This document shows positions 1 through 7,886 of a DNA stretch of 64,000 bases, one piece after another. The position numbers and the translations under genes are program-made. The DNA is from Cyclobacteriaceae bacterium (GTDB lineage Bacteria; Bacteroidota; Bacteroidia; Cytophagales; Cyclobacteriaceae): positions 62,001 to 126,000 of the forward strand of contig JAHBUB010000005.1 of NCBI GenBank assembly GCA_019638285.1. The letters are read 5' to 3'. The notes under the pieces were generated by a model that had not been told where the DNA came from, searched no databases, and saw only the letters and a program-made list of their open reading frames with translations. Position 1 is the first letter of the stretch. Every line of letters starts with the position of its first letter.

Positions 1-706
1 TATTCAATACTTCGGAAAGATCTACGTCTGCATTCACCTCCACTATTTCAGGCCCTTTATTCACATCTTCCACAGGTCCACTATAGACCATGTTTCCTTT
101 TTTTAGAACTGCAAAGTGGGTACATACCTTTTGCACTTCATCCAGCAAGTGACTGGCCAATATTATTGTTCTACCGTCTGAAGCAATCTTCTTAATGAGT
201 TCACGTATTTCAGAAATACCCATTGGATCAAGTCCGTTGGTGGGCTCATCCAATATCAACACCTGTGGATCGTTAAGCAAAGCAGAAGCAATTGCCAGTC
301 GCTGCTTCATTCCCAATGAATAAGTCTTATACTTGTCATCTTTTCTATCAGAAAGTTCTACTAATTTCAATACACTGGTAATTTGATCAGCTGTAGCTCC
401 CTTGATCATGGCTGTAAGCTCAAGATTCTTTTGCCCTGTGAGATAAGGATAAAATATAGGATGCTCTAGCACTGCGCCAATCTTCTTTCGAGTGTCATTT
501 GTCGATTCCTGTCCAAACCATTTGAAACCTCCACTCGATGGGTTTACCACACTCATTAGCATACCCAGTGTAGTAGTTTTTCCACTTCCATTTGGGCCTA
601 GCATACCAAATACCTGGCCTTTACCTACTTCCAGGTTCATTTTATTTACAGCACAAAGCCGACCAAAATTCTTGGTGAGGTTTTCAATTTGTAATACTGC
701 TTCCAA
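1..706 (-). CDS. ABC transporter ATP-binding protein (3' end off the window)
   Basis: ATPase subunit of an ABC exporter-type transporter; about 235 codons are visible and the C-terminus lies beyond the left edge. Walker A GPNGSGKT is near residues 37-44, the signature SLGMKQR follows, then Walker B VLILDEPTNGLD and a switch His in ASHLLDE. This layout fits the CcmA/NatA-like family whose partner is a separate permease, expected just outside the window. No ATG exists between the preceding in-frame stop and the conserved domain, so the start is most likely TTG at 706, 12 bases after the stop of the DUF4252 gene. It is therefore probably the last visible member of the ECF sigma operon. Substrate cannot be told from the sequence. 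Confidence 0.9.
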   Translation of the reverse strand, partial: MEAVLQIENLTKNFGRLCAVNKMNLEVGKGQVFGMLGPNGSGKTTTLGMLMSVVNPSSGGFKWFGQESTNDTRKKIGAVLEHPIFYPYLTGQKNLELTAMIKGATADQITSVLKLVELSDRKDDKYKTYSLGMKQRLAIASALLNDPQVLILDEPTNGLDPMGISEIRELIKKIASDGRTIILASHLLDEVQKVCTHFAVLKKGNMVYSGPVEDVNKGPEIVEVNADVDLSEVLN

Positions 707-718
707 ATGATAGTTATT

Positions 719-1276
719 TTAGTTCTTCTCTGTTTTTTTCAATCGATCACGAGAGTCATGATCATTCGAAAAAGCCTTAATCATTTTGCCGATCTCCGCA
801 CTATCATCAATTTCACGGAACAATTTTGTAACCTTGTTCAACTCCACTTTTCCAAGGATATCTAACACGGATAAGTTGGAGGAATCATTCACTAGCACTA
901 CCATTCCTTTTGTGGTGCCATTATGTTCATTGAGCATTACATCAAAATTCTTCCCATCAAATCGACTGGTCATAATCTCCTCATAATTTTCAGCCTTATA
1001 CCCCTCGATCAGCTTTTTGTAGTCTGCTGTTCCAAAGTTACCTGATGCCTTGTTAATCATCATAAATTTCATCTTTTCGATGTCTTTAATCAAATCATCA
1101 AAGTCCTTGCTCTCAGACTGATTGAGCATTCGCAAGGTATTTTTATAAAAATATAAAGTGAGTGCGTCATCAAAGCGTTCATTTAAAGCAGTGGTGGTTT
1201 TAGTCTGTCCAATAACCTGATGATTAAAACTCAGCAAGCAAATGCAAACAAAGAATAGTGAAGCGCCTTCTTTCAT
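719..1276 (-). CDS. DUF4252 family protein (second copy)
   Basis: A 185-residue exported protein resembling the DUF4252 family of Bacteroidota. The N-terminus is hydrophobic with a likely signal peptidase site near GQTKT (about residue 24). The body carries the family's pattern of a YEEIM segment, a VVLVN strand and the closing helix VELNKVTKLFREID. It is a diverged paralogue of the neighbour at 1337-1873, 60 bases upstream in the operon, and it precedes the ABC ATPase. The function of DUF4252 is not established. Being co-transcribed with an ECF sigma factor suggests an envelope-response role, which is inference. Confidence 0.8.
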   Translation of the reverse strand: MKEGASLFFVCICLLSFNHQVIGQTKTTTALNERFDDALTLYFYKNTLRMLNQSESKDFDDLIKDIEKMKFMMINKASGNFGTADYKKLIEGYKAENYEEIMTSRFDGKNFDVMLNEHNGTTKGMVVLVNDSSNLSVLDILGKVELNKVTKLFREIDDSAEIGKMIKAFSNDHDSRDRLKKTEKN

Positions 1277-1336
1277 ACCTGTTCTTTTTATAACGAATAA
1301 AAGACAAACGCTCTTATTTGTCCTTTATTCATTTTT

Positions 1337-1873
1337 CTAGTTTTTGTTTTCTTTCTTACTGTCTTTTAGGCGCTCAAGGTCCTTTAACCCATCTACATCC
1401 ATCTTTCTTCCAATTTTGGATATCTGCTTTAAATCTATTTCTCCAAAAATAGACATCAGCATAAAACTATTGCTCCCTCCGGAAATCATCACCAACTCAT
1501 TGATCTTTCCGCCATTTTCCTTTATAAAGAACCGCATGTCCTTATCCTTGTCTCTTACGTACATCAGTTCTTCATACTCGTTTTTAGGAAGCATCTTATT
1601 AGCCTCATTGTAAAGTTCCCTGGAGTCTCTCGTATCATCTTTGGCGAGCACTTTCAATCCCCTCAATTTGCTGATTGCGTTCAGTACGTCTTGATCCTCT
1701 TTGTCCTCAAGCTCCATATTGGTAAATAGACCAAACATTTTGCTTGAAATAGTTACCTGGCTGAAGCTTTCATCATTCTGATATTTATTGAAGAAACCAG
1801 ACACAGCCGCTCCTTGTGCAAAAGCACCTATTGTCATGAGCATTACAGTTCCAAATACTAATATCTTTTTCAT
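1337..1873 (-). CDS. DUF4252 family protein (first copy)
   Basis: A 178-residue secreted protein with a clear signal peptide (MKKILVFG then a hydrophobic run ending AFAQG). The family features are close to consensus: FNKYQNDESFSQVTISSKMF near the mature N-terminus, LRGLKVL, YEELMYVRD, and GEIDLKQISKIGRKMDV near the C-terminus. It follows the anti-sigma-like gene by 18 bases and is followed by its diverged paralogue. Small secreted DUF4252 proteins next to ECF sigma and anti-sigma genes are a recurring arrangement in Bacteroidota; their biochemical role is unknown. The C-terminus is short and lysine/asparagine rich. Confidence 0.88.
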   Translation of the reverse strand: MKKILVFGTVMLMTIGAFAQGAAVSGFFNKYQNDESFSQVTISSKMFGLFTNMELEDKEDQDVLNAISKLRGLKVLAKDDTRDSRELYNEANKMLPKNEYEELMYVRDKDKDMRFFIKENGGKINELVMISGGSNSFMLMSIFGEIDLKQISKIGRKMDVDGLKDLERLKDSKKENKN

Positions 1874-1891
1874 TTTGTTAAGTTTAATGCT

Positions 1892-2419
1892 TTAGATTTT
1901 AATTTTTTCAGTTTTCTCTTTGTCATCTTTTGTTGTACCTTTTTGAATGATTTGTTCCGCCTCATTAAAAATGGTGATCTTACCTGCCTCCTGTTTGGCT
2001 TTCCCGAACGTCTTCGAGATCATCATCAAGGCTTTTTTTGTTTCCTCAAAGGCCAATTGAGGATCACTGTAGGTATCTACAATCTCTTCAGGATAAGACT
2101 TTCTTATTTCCTGCCTTACTAAATAAGTAGCGGCCACTAACACTAGCACACCGGCTGCAATTTTGGCAGTAGCGAAAAACATATTTCTCACTTTGCCCCT
2201 TTTAGAAGAAATCGTATTTACTTTTATCTTATTCTCAAAAACAACACTACTTGTCTCTATATTTTTCTGAGACTCAAAGTATTTAAAAAGTAAAGCGGTT
2301 TCTTTTAAATCCTCAGAGACTTCATTTTCATTAAAATAAGCCCTAAGCTCTTTTTCCTCTTCCAGAGAAGTTTCACACTTCCAGTACTGATCCAGAAGCT
2401 GTTGAATTTTAGAGTCCAT
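1892..2419 (-). CDS. Anti-sigma-factor-like single-pass membrane protein
   Basis: A 175-residue protein that overlaps the end of the ECF sigma gene by 11 bases, which implies translational coupling. Residues 1-75 are charged and helical (QQLLDQYWKCETSLEEEKEL), followed by one hydrophobic segment at about 82-100 (AAGVLVLVAATYLV) and a roughly 70-residue charged tail. Position and topology match Bacteroidota membrane anti-sigma factors, in which the cytoplasmic N-terminus binds the sigma factor. No HxxxCxxC zinc motif (ZAS) is present. The anti-sigma role is inferred from context, not from a recognised domain. Confidence 0.7.
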   Translation of the reverse strand: MDSKIQQLLDQYWKCETSLEEEKELRAYFNENEVSEDLKETALLFKYFESQKNIETSSVVFENKIKVNTISSKRGKVRNMFFATAKIAAGVLVLVAATYLVRQEIRKSYPEEIVDTYSDPQLAFEETKKALMMISKTFGKAKQEAGKITIFNEAEQIIQKGTTKDDKEKTEKIKI

Positions 2420-2921
2420 AAGCGTTTATCTTTATCAATTTTTCCCTTACTGCACTACGCGCTCTGAATAAACTTACTTTCACCTGATTCATGTCAATTT
2501 CCATAATCTCCACAATCTCGTTGTAACTATACCCTTCCACGTCTCTTAAGTGTATTACCTGACGCTGCTTTTCGGGTAGGGAGGCAATAAGTCTATTTAC
2601 CTGTTGCATACTTTCGGTTATTTCCGCTTTATCATGTGGTGAAGGCTCATCCTGTTTCACTTCAAATCCTATTTCCATCAAATCGGTCGACTTTCTCTTT
2701 TGAGCTCTGATCCGATCGAAAGCAAGGTTTTTGGTTAATCGCATGCACCAGGCTTCCCAATTTTGAACCTGATTCATCGAGGCCCTGCCATTCCACACTT
2801 TTATCAGCACTTCCTGAACGACATCCTCAGCTTCTTCCGAATTGTTTAAAAGCTTTAAAGCAAACCTAAAAAGTTTGTTTTTAGCAGGTAAAATCCTGTT
2901 TTCAAAAGCTTCTAAATCCAT
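2409..2921 (-). CDS. ECF-type RNA polymerase sigma-70 factor
   Basis: A 170-residue extracytoplasmic-function sigma factor. Region 2 spans about residues 10-80 (FRFALKLLNNSEEAEDVVQE, with WEAWCMRLTKNLAFDRIR for region 2.4) and region 4 about 108-160 (LPEKQRQVIHLRDVEGYSY, then the HTH segment MNQVKVSLFRAR). It is the first gene of the leftmost operon and its stop overlaps the anti-sigma-like start. An imperfect palindrome lies just upstream. It would direct RNA polymerase to a small regulon, plausibly including its own operon. Confidence 0.95.
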   Translation of the reverse strand: MDLEAFENRILPAKNKLFRFALKLLNNSEEAEDVVQEVLIKVWNGRASMNQVQNWEAWCMRLTKNLAFDRIRAQKRKSTDLMEIGFEVKQDEPSPHDKAEITESMQQVNRLIASLPEKQRQVIHLRDVEGYSYNEIVEIMEIDMNQVKVSLFRARSAVREKLIKINAYGL

Positions 2922-2949
2922 CGTTCAAAGGCAAGACGCCTCGTAAATA

Positions 2950-2977
2950 AAAATGTTACTATGAAAGTAACTATTTT
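2950..2977. promoter_or_regulatory. Imperfect palindrome between the divergent sigma and DUF2007 genes
   Basis: Left arm AAAATGTTACT (2950-2960) and right arm AGTAACTATTTT (2966-2977) are inverted copies with one bulged base around a five-base loop ATGAA. It lies 29 bases before the sigma-factor ATG and 33 bases before the divergent DUF2007 ATG. Its place suits an operator or an autoregulated promoter element. No -33/-7 pair of the primary sigma type was found here. Confidence 0.4.
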
Positions 2978-3009
2978 AATGATGGCTGCATTTAGGTACA
3001 TTGTTGACA

Positions 3010-3237
3010 ATGGAAAATGAGGAAAGTAAAATAGTAGTATTTGAGGCCTATGACACCCCCATCCTGGCCAATCTTGTTAAAACAAAATTGGATGCCTATG
3101 GGATTCCGTGCTTTCTGACTGACGAGAATTTCGTTAACCTATATCCAATCAGAAATGAAATTTTTCCAGGAGTAAGATTATATATCTTTGAAAAAGATAA
3201 AGAAAAGGTACAAGAAATTCTTTCTTCAGCGTCCTAA
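3010..3237 (+). CDS. DUF2007 (putative signal-transducing) domain protein
   Basis: A 75-residue cytoplasmic protein. The sequence KIVVFEAYDTPILANLVKTK and the segment with PGVRLYIFEKDKEKVQEIL follow the DUF2007 fold, a small alpha-beta domain that resembles GlnB-like proteins. An in-frame TTG lies at 3001, but ATG at 3010 fits the family start better. It is divergent from the ECF sigma operon and shares its stop with the OmpA-family gene downstream: the four bases CTAA at 3234-3237 hold both stops. The precise role of the family is unknown. Confidence 0.8.
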   Translation: MENEESKIVVFEAYDTPILANLVKTKLDAYGIPCFLTDENFVNLYPIRNEIFPGVRLYIFEKDKEKVQEILSSAS

Positions 3238-4988
3238 GTCTTCAATACCGTAAACTCTACCCTTCTGTTATTGGCTCTTCCCTCTTCGGTGTCGTTGGTA
3301 TCAATCGGTTTGGTTTCTCCATAACCTTGGGCAGAAAGTCGATAACTTTCAATTCCCTGACTGATCAAATAATCAACAACTGATTGAGACCTACCCTGAG
3401 ACAAATTCAAGTTGTAATCATCCGATCCCTTACTATCGGTGTGGCCGGATATTTCGATTTCTACTGATGGGTTGGTCTTCAATAAATCAACTACTTTATT
3501 TAATTCAATAAACGACTCAGGCTTCAATGACGTTTTATCGAAATCAAAATAGATATTCTTTAATCGCACTGTTATGCCCACTTCAATCTTATTTAAATAA
3601 AGATCCTTCACTACCGGGTTTATCTCTTCATTAACGATTTCTATACTATCTGAGACATTCAAATATCCCTCTGCAGAAGCATTCAATACATACCAACCCA
3701 TTTTCACAATCTCCATTTCATAATTTCCTTTTGTGACCTCTAGGATTTTACTTGAATTATTTCCCTTATAAATGGTATTTATTTTGGCTTTAATGGGTTC
3801 GTTCGTTTTAGCATCAAACACGGTACCTGCCAACATTAGTTTCTTGGCGATGGGAGCCAGATATAAATCAGTAATAAGCGTAGTATCATTAAAAAGAAAT
3901 GGGATAGAAATAGTTTGTTCCTTGGCAATGTACCCTTCTGCTGAAGCAGAAATTATTACTTGGTCTGTTTCAGGAATGGCCGTCACGTATTCACCAGTAT
4001 TCTTTACATTAATATTAATTGCATCAGCATTTTTTGGCCTTACGGTAACGTGAGAAGCGAGCGGTTGCATCGTTTTCTCATCATAAACAATACCACTTAC
4101 TTTTACTTGAATATTTTTTGGCAAAAGGATAAACAGGTCAAGGTTTCCTCCATCCACCCTGCTATTGGCCCTGGAAGTAAATACATTTCCATTGGCGTCC
4201 ATCGAAAAATAAGCGTCACCAGCTGCCGTATTAATCGGGGGTCCGAGGTTTATTGGTTTCGTCCAATTTTTCCAGGTATCATCCAAGCGTGTTGATTTGT
4301 AAATATCTGAGCCACCCTGACGCTTGGGATCGGGCTTATCACTTGCAAAATAGAGTGTCTTGTCATCAGGTCCGATAAATGGTCCAAACATATCAGACCG
4401 GTCAGTAATGTTTAATTTTTCGGGTTGAGACCATGAACCATTTGGCTGTAGGTTGCTCACATATAAATCACTTCGAATACTCTTTGGGACTTCTGTAAAA
4501 TAGAGGATCATGTGCTTGGCATCCGATGAAATGGTGGCTCCATTAAACCTTCCCTTGTTCATATCCTCGAATCCCTTTACTGATATTTCTTGCCAGCTAC
4601 CATTAGGGCTTACTATTGAAAACCCTTTTGAGTCTCGACCTTTGCCACCACGAACAAACAATGATCCATCGGGCAATACATTGAACACCTGATTTGATCT
4701 GTTTTGATTAAATGGAGGCTTAAGATGTTCGGGTGCAGACCATTCACCATTCTCATTTTTACGGGTTACCCAGATGTCCTGGCTTCCTTCCTTACCAAAA
4801 GTATTTTCCGGATGATTTTGAACAAAAAAGTATAATGTGTTTCCATCGGGAGAAACTACTGGAGCTGCCTCATGGTAAAATGTATTTATCTGTTTACCTA
4901 AATTAACCAGCTCATACCGTTGACTAAATTCCTGTGCATAAGCAACACCGACTAAATGACAAAATAGAAGGAAAAGCAATTTTTTCAT
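3234..4988 (-). CDS. OmpA-family protein with PD40 repeats and two carboxypeptidase-regulatory-like domains
   Basis: A 584-residue exported protein. The signal peptide ends at AYAQE (about residue 18). Residues 40-290 carry WD40-like PD40 motifs such as PVVSPDGNTLYFF and PDDKTLYFASDKPD. Two beta-sandwich CRD-like domains follow at about 297-375 and 385-465. Residues 475-584 are an OmpA C-terminal domain with the peptidoglycan-binding HTDSKGSDDYN and NRRVEF. It is predicted to sit in the periplasm or outer membrane and to hold peptidoglycan. The order propeller-CRD-OmpA resembles PorE of the type IX secretion system, but OmpA proteins of this kind are numerous in Bacteroidota and there is no TPR segment, so a secretion role is only possible. 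Confidence 0.9.
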   Translation of the reverse strand: MKKLLFLLFCHLVGVAYAQEFSQRYELVNLGKQINTFYHEAAPVVSPDGNTLYFFVQNHPENTFGKEGSQDIWVTRKNENGEWSAPEHLKPPFNQNRSNQVFNVLPDGSLFVRGGKGRDSKGFSIVSPNGSWQEISVKGFEDMNKGRFNGATISSDAKHMILYFTEVPKSIRSDLYVSNLQPNGSWSQPEKLNITDRSDMFGPFIGPDDKTLYFASDKPDPKRQGGSDIYKSTRLDDTWKNWTKPINLGPPINTAAGDAYFSMDANGNVFTSRANSRVDGGNLDLFILLPKNIQVKVSGIVYDEKTMQPLASHVTVRPKNADAININVKNTGEYVTAIPETDQVIISASAEGYIAKEQTISIPFLFNDTTLITDLYLAPIAKKLMLAGTVFDAKTNEPIKAKINTIYKGNNSSKILEVTKGNYEMEIVKMGWYVLNASAEGYLNVSDSIEIVNEEINPVVKDLYLNKIEVGITVRLKNIYFDFDKTSLKPESFIELNKVVDLLKTNPSVEIEISGHTDSKGSDDYNLNLSQGRSQSVVDYLISQGIESYRLSAQGYGETKPIDTNDTEEGRANNRRVEFTVLKT

Positions 4989-5003
4989 GTCTCAAATTTT
5001 GTT

Positions 5004-5011
5004 CAAATGTA
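5004..5011 (-). promoter_or_regulatory. Candidate -7 element (TACATTTG) for the OmpA-family gene
   Basis: On the minus strand TACATTTG matches the Bacteroidota -7 consensus TAnnTTTG and lies 15 bases before the ATG. No good TTTG -33 box sits 19 bases upstream (nearest is TTGAG), so this is a half-match only. Confidence 0.35.
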
Positions 5012-5096
5012 AAGTTAGCAGATTCTCAACTCAATACAGCCGAATCATGGCAACGGAAATGCCATTAATGAGCTAAAAATAGCATATTTAGTATCG

Positions 5097-5540
5097 TTAA
5101 GCGCGAACAGGAATTAAGATGCCACGCCCGCTCATGATGATAGCAAGCAAAATAAGTACCAATGCGGAAGCAGACAAGATAAAAACTCTCTTATGCTTTG
5201 CCCTATCCTCTGCAATTTTTTTGGTTGAAGTGCGTGCCAGCGTAATTAACACAATGGCAATAAGCATTATAAAACTATGCTCTACTGTCCAGTAGCGGAT
5301 AACAGAATCTTTCATGGTGTCACCTCCAAACTTAACAAATGGGCTTACAAAGAAAAGAACCAATCCCACAAGTAGCTGAGTGTGTGTAGCGATCATCAAC
5401 CATAGGGTAAGTTTCTCATCTGCCTTTTCAAAAGATTTATTGCTAAGCAAGCCAACCAGTGACTTAGCTACCACAATTACCAAAAGGAGTAACACAATAT
5501 ATCGTAAGCCAGAGTGAGTATGTAGAAGTCCTGTATACAT
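5097..5540 (-). CDS. Four-helix membrane protein with conserved histidines (cytochrome b-like)
   Basis: A 147-residue integral membrane protein with hydrophobic segments at about 12-32, 49-68, 86-104 and 118-138. Histidines lie at H7, H9 (LLHTHSGLRY), H53 (MIATHTQLL) and H88 (WTVEHSF), all at or in helices, which would suit haem ligation. Related small Bacteroidota proteins are often labelled cytochrome B, but I see no motif that proves haem binding. It stands alone between the OmpA-family gene and dtd. Function otherwise unknown. Confidence 0.75.
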   Translation of the reverse strand: MYTGLLHTHSGLRYIVLLLLVIVVAKSLVGLLSNKSFEKADEKLTLWLMIATHTQLLVGLVLFFVSPFVKFGGDTMKDSVIRYWTVEHSFIMLIAIVLITLARTSTKKIAEDRAKHKRVFILSASALVLILLAIIMSGRGILIPVRA

Positions 5541-5737
5541 TGATATTATTATTTAAATCCAAAAATAAGACACTCAATATAGATTATCTAGCCCAGGGCC
5601 TATATAATTGACAAACACTTGTCTTTTCACCTTAAATCTCACGTCATTATTTTAAATGTAGTGATTTGATCAGTTATGCTGATATCTTATTACTCCCAAA
5701 AAACAGATATTTGTTGCTCCCTAAGTGCTCTTTACTG

Positions 5738-6190
5738 TTAATTGCGATTTTTAGTATCAATGAGTATAGTTACGGGGCCATCATTGATCAGTCCTACCTT
5801 CATGTCTGCACCAAATTCACCACATTGTATAGATTTTCCTAAAACATTTTCCAGTTCCTTCAGAAAACGCTCGTACAATGGAATGGCAATATCCGGTTTC
5901 GAAGCCTTGATGTATGAAGGGCGGTTGCCCTTCTTTGTGCTGGCATGCAGTGTAAACTGACTTACCACAATAATATCACCTCCTGCATCCTTTATGCTCA
6001 CATTCATTACGCCCAGATCATCATTAAAAATTCTAAGATTAACAATTTTTGTGGTAAGCCATGAAATATCTTCAGCATCATCGGCATCTTCAATGCCAAG
6101 CAAAACTAAAAGTCCATTTTTAATCGAGGCTTTGGTTTCGCTCTCAATTTTCACAGAAGCCTCCGCAACACGTTGGATAACAGCGATCAT
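5738..6190 (-). CDS. dtd: D-aminoacyl-tRNA deacylase
   Basis: A 150-residue enzyme that removes D-amino acids (and misplaced glycine) from tRNA, in the cytoplasm. Length and motifs are standard: MIAVIQRV start, SQFTLHA at 77-83 and NDGPVT at 136-141. The family usually has NSGPVT at the second motif; here the Ser is Asp, which is also common in bacterial members. It follows the NAD(P)-binding gene by two bases, so the two are probably co-transcribed with the YkvA and coiled-coil genes upstream. Confidence 0.97.
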   Translation of the reverse strand: MIAVIQRVAEASVKIESETKASIKNGLLVLLGIEDADDAEDISWLTTKIVNLRIFNDDLGVMNVSIKDAGGDIIVVSQFTLHASTKKGNRPSYIKASKPDIAIPLYERFLKELENVLGKSIQCGEFGADMKVGLINDGPVTILIDTKNRN

Positions 6191-6192
6191 TT

Positions 6193-6834
6193 TTAAAAAC
6201 TCTGAAGCAATTTCGATTCATACACAAATATTCCTCTTCCATTCTTATTAGCCATCGATATCATTGCCCTGGCTACCTTTGAGGAATCAATGGCCTTGTA
6301 CTTTACTGGAATTAAAAATTCAAACAATTTAAAAAATAGTTTGGCTGTATCTTCACCAGAACGTTCCTCAGGGCGAGGACCGAGCAAAAGAGAAGGTCTG
6401 AATATATGATATGCATCAAAACCTATTGCAGCGATAGTTTCTTCTACCTCACCTTTTACTTTATTATAAAATACTGATGATGATGGATTGGCACCCAAAG
6501 CAGAAATGAGCAAAAATTGTTTGGCGCCAGCCGCTTTAGAGAGATTGGCCAGGTGTCGTGGATAGTCAAAATCTATTCTACGAAAAGCCTCTTTTGTTTT
6601 CGCTTTTTTAATGGTGGTACCCAGGCAACAAAATACATCATCCGCAGCCAATGAAGGTGCAAGTGTATCCAAGTTACTGCCATCAGTTTGAATTACTTCA
6701 ATTTTGTTATGCGTGAGTGGCAGTTCTCTCCTTGTAAGGCACTTGATTGTACTGTAAGCATCATTCTCCACCAGCAATTGTAACAGTTGACTGCCAATTA
6801 ACCCTGTTCCTCCGGCAAGTAATGCTATTTTCAT
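6193..6834 (-). CDS. NAD(P)H-binding Rossmann protein, HTATIP2/TIP30-like atypical SDR
   Basis: A 213-residue cytoplasmic protein with the dinucleotide-binding motif GGTGLIGSQ at residues 8-16 and the extended segment FLLISALGANPSSSVFYNKVKG cut short here to its core YNKVKG, which gives the Tyr-x-x-x-Lys catalytic pair. The sequence IFRPSLLLGPR is typical of the HTATIP2-like oxidoreductase family. The start codon overlaps the stop of the YkvA gene by four bases. Substrate unknown; a house-cleaning or quinone-reductase-like role would be a guess. Confidence 0.85.
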   Translation of the reverse strand: MKIALLAGGTGLIGSQLLQLLVENDAYSTIKCLTRRELPLTHNKIEVIQTDGSNLDTLAPSLAADDVFCCLGTTIKKAKTKEAFRRIDFDYPRHLANLSKAAGAKQFLLISALGANPSSSVFYNKVKGEVEETIAAIGFDAYHIFRPSLLLGPRPEERSGEDTAKLFFKLFEFLIPVKYKAIDSSKVARAMISMANKNGRGIFVYESKLLQSF

Positions 6835-7247
6835 TGAAGGGGAAAATCAGATTTCTCCCACTCTAAAAATTTTTCAAGCTCTGCTTGCAACGAGTTATAA
6901 GTCCAGATGAGGATGCTGAAATCATCAAGTAAGCCAGTCAATGGCACAAAATCAGGGATGATATCTGCTGGATTCACGAAGTACAGCATAGCTGCGATAA
7001 TACTTATAGTTGCTTTCCATGGCAACGATTTATATCTCCTTGTGGTTAATGCTTTGAGCAACCTGCCCATTACAAAAACCTTTTCCGTTACTGCTGTCGT
7101 TGCATTTCTCTTGTCCTCTAAGCCATTGATCTTTTTCTCCAACTGATTCAACAACGCCATCAAACGATATTTGTTCATGATGATATTTCCTGCCGCACTC
7201 TTTGCAACATTTAAAATAGGGTTGTTAAGATGAAATGTGAATTTCAT
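6831..7247 (-). CDS. YkvA/DUF1232 family protein
   Basis: A 138-residue protein with the DUF1232 signature YFVNPADIIPDFVPLTGLLD at about residues 88-107, preceded by a hydrophobic segment (PWKATISIIAAMLYFV). The family is thought to be membrane associated; its biochemical role is unknown. It lies five bases after the gene at 7253-7774 and overlaps the next gene by four bases, so it is part of a four-gene minus-strand operon ending with dtd. Confidence 0.88.
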   Translation of the reverse strand: MKFTFHLNNPILNVAKSAAGNIIMNKYRLMALLNQLEKKINGLEDKRNATTAVTEKVFVMGRLLKALTTRRYKSLPWKATISIIAAMLYFVNPADIIPDFVPLTGLLDDFSILIWTYNSLQAELEKFLEWEKSDFPLQ

Positions 7248-7252
7248 ACCTG

Positions 7253-7774
7253 TTAGAATATTTGTTGAATCTCCTTTTTTAATTCTGACATAGCGTGGTT
7301 TATTGGCTCTACTTTTTTATCAATGGCTGCTTGAAAAATCTGTCGGGCCAGGTCAATTCCGGTGGCATTTTCCTTCATACCTCCAGCCGCTTCATTAATT
7401 TGGATAACCAAGTCTTCCTTAGCATTCCTGATCATATCCCAAAGTCCCTCACTCATGTATACTTGCTGAGACACATTGTGATTATATTCATTTCTGATTT
7501 CTTCCAATAGAATTTTCTGAAAATCCTGTGCGGTGTAGGCAGGGTTATTCAATCTCACTAAAAGATTTTGAGGAGATATCCTTTCAAGAAATAAGGTCAT
7601 TCGCTCATAGGCCTGAAGTCTGGTGGGTAGCAATGTCTCAATACTCCTCCCTCTTACCTCTAAGCGCTTCATCTCCAACTCTTTTGAAATAAAAGCCCTC
7701 ACGATTAAATACACCGCATAAAGCACTACCGAGGCCGGCAGCAGTATTTTCCCAAACTCAATCACTGCGTCCAT
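7253..7774 (-). CDS. Membrane-anchored helical protein of unknown function
   Basis: A 173-residue protein with one N-terminal hydrophobic segment at about 10-28 (LLPASVVLYAVYLIVRAFI), followed by a long, mostly helical cytoplasmic part (KELEMKRLEVRGRSIETLLP, YERMTLFLERISPQNLL). Similar single-anchor proteins occur widely in Bacteroidota, possibly the DUF7935 group, but I cannot confirm a family by eye. It begins the operon with the YkvA, SDR-like and dtd genes. Confidence 0.7.
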   Translation of the reverse strand: MDAVIEFGKILLPASVVLYAVYLIVRAFISKELEMKRLEVRGRSIETLLPTRLQAYERMTLFLERISPQNLLVRLNNPAYTAQDFQKILLEEIRNEYNHNVSQQVYMSEGLWDMIRNAKEDLVIQINEAAGGMKENATGIDLARQIFQAAIDKKVEPINHAMSELKKEIQQIF

Positions 7775-7842
7775 AGAATTATTTATCTCATTTGAATGTT
7801 TAAAATTAAGCTATTTTAGAGCCCCAAGTTACCTTATAACAA

Positions 7843-7868
7843 ATTAAAATATCCGATTAAAATATCCG
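7843..7868. repeat. Perfect 13-bp tandem direct repeat upstream of the A-type carrier gene
   Basis: ATTAAAATATCCG occurs at 7843-7855 and again, without a gap, at 7856-7868. The second copy ends 18 bases before the ATG of the Fe-S carrier gene. Two adjacent 13-base sites are spaced slightly over one helical turn, which could suit two regulator molecules. No known operator is recognised. Confidence 0.6.
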
Positions 7869-7886
7869 TTTATACCTTTTTGAATC

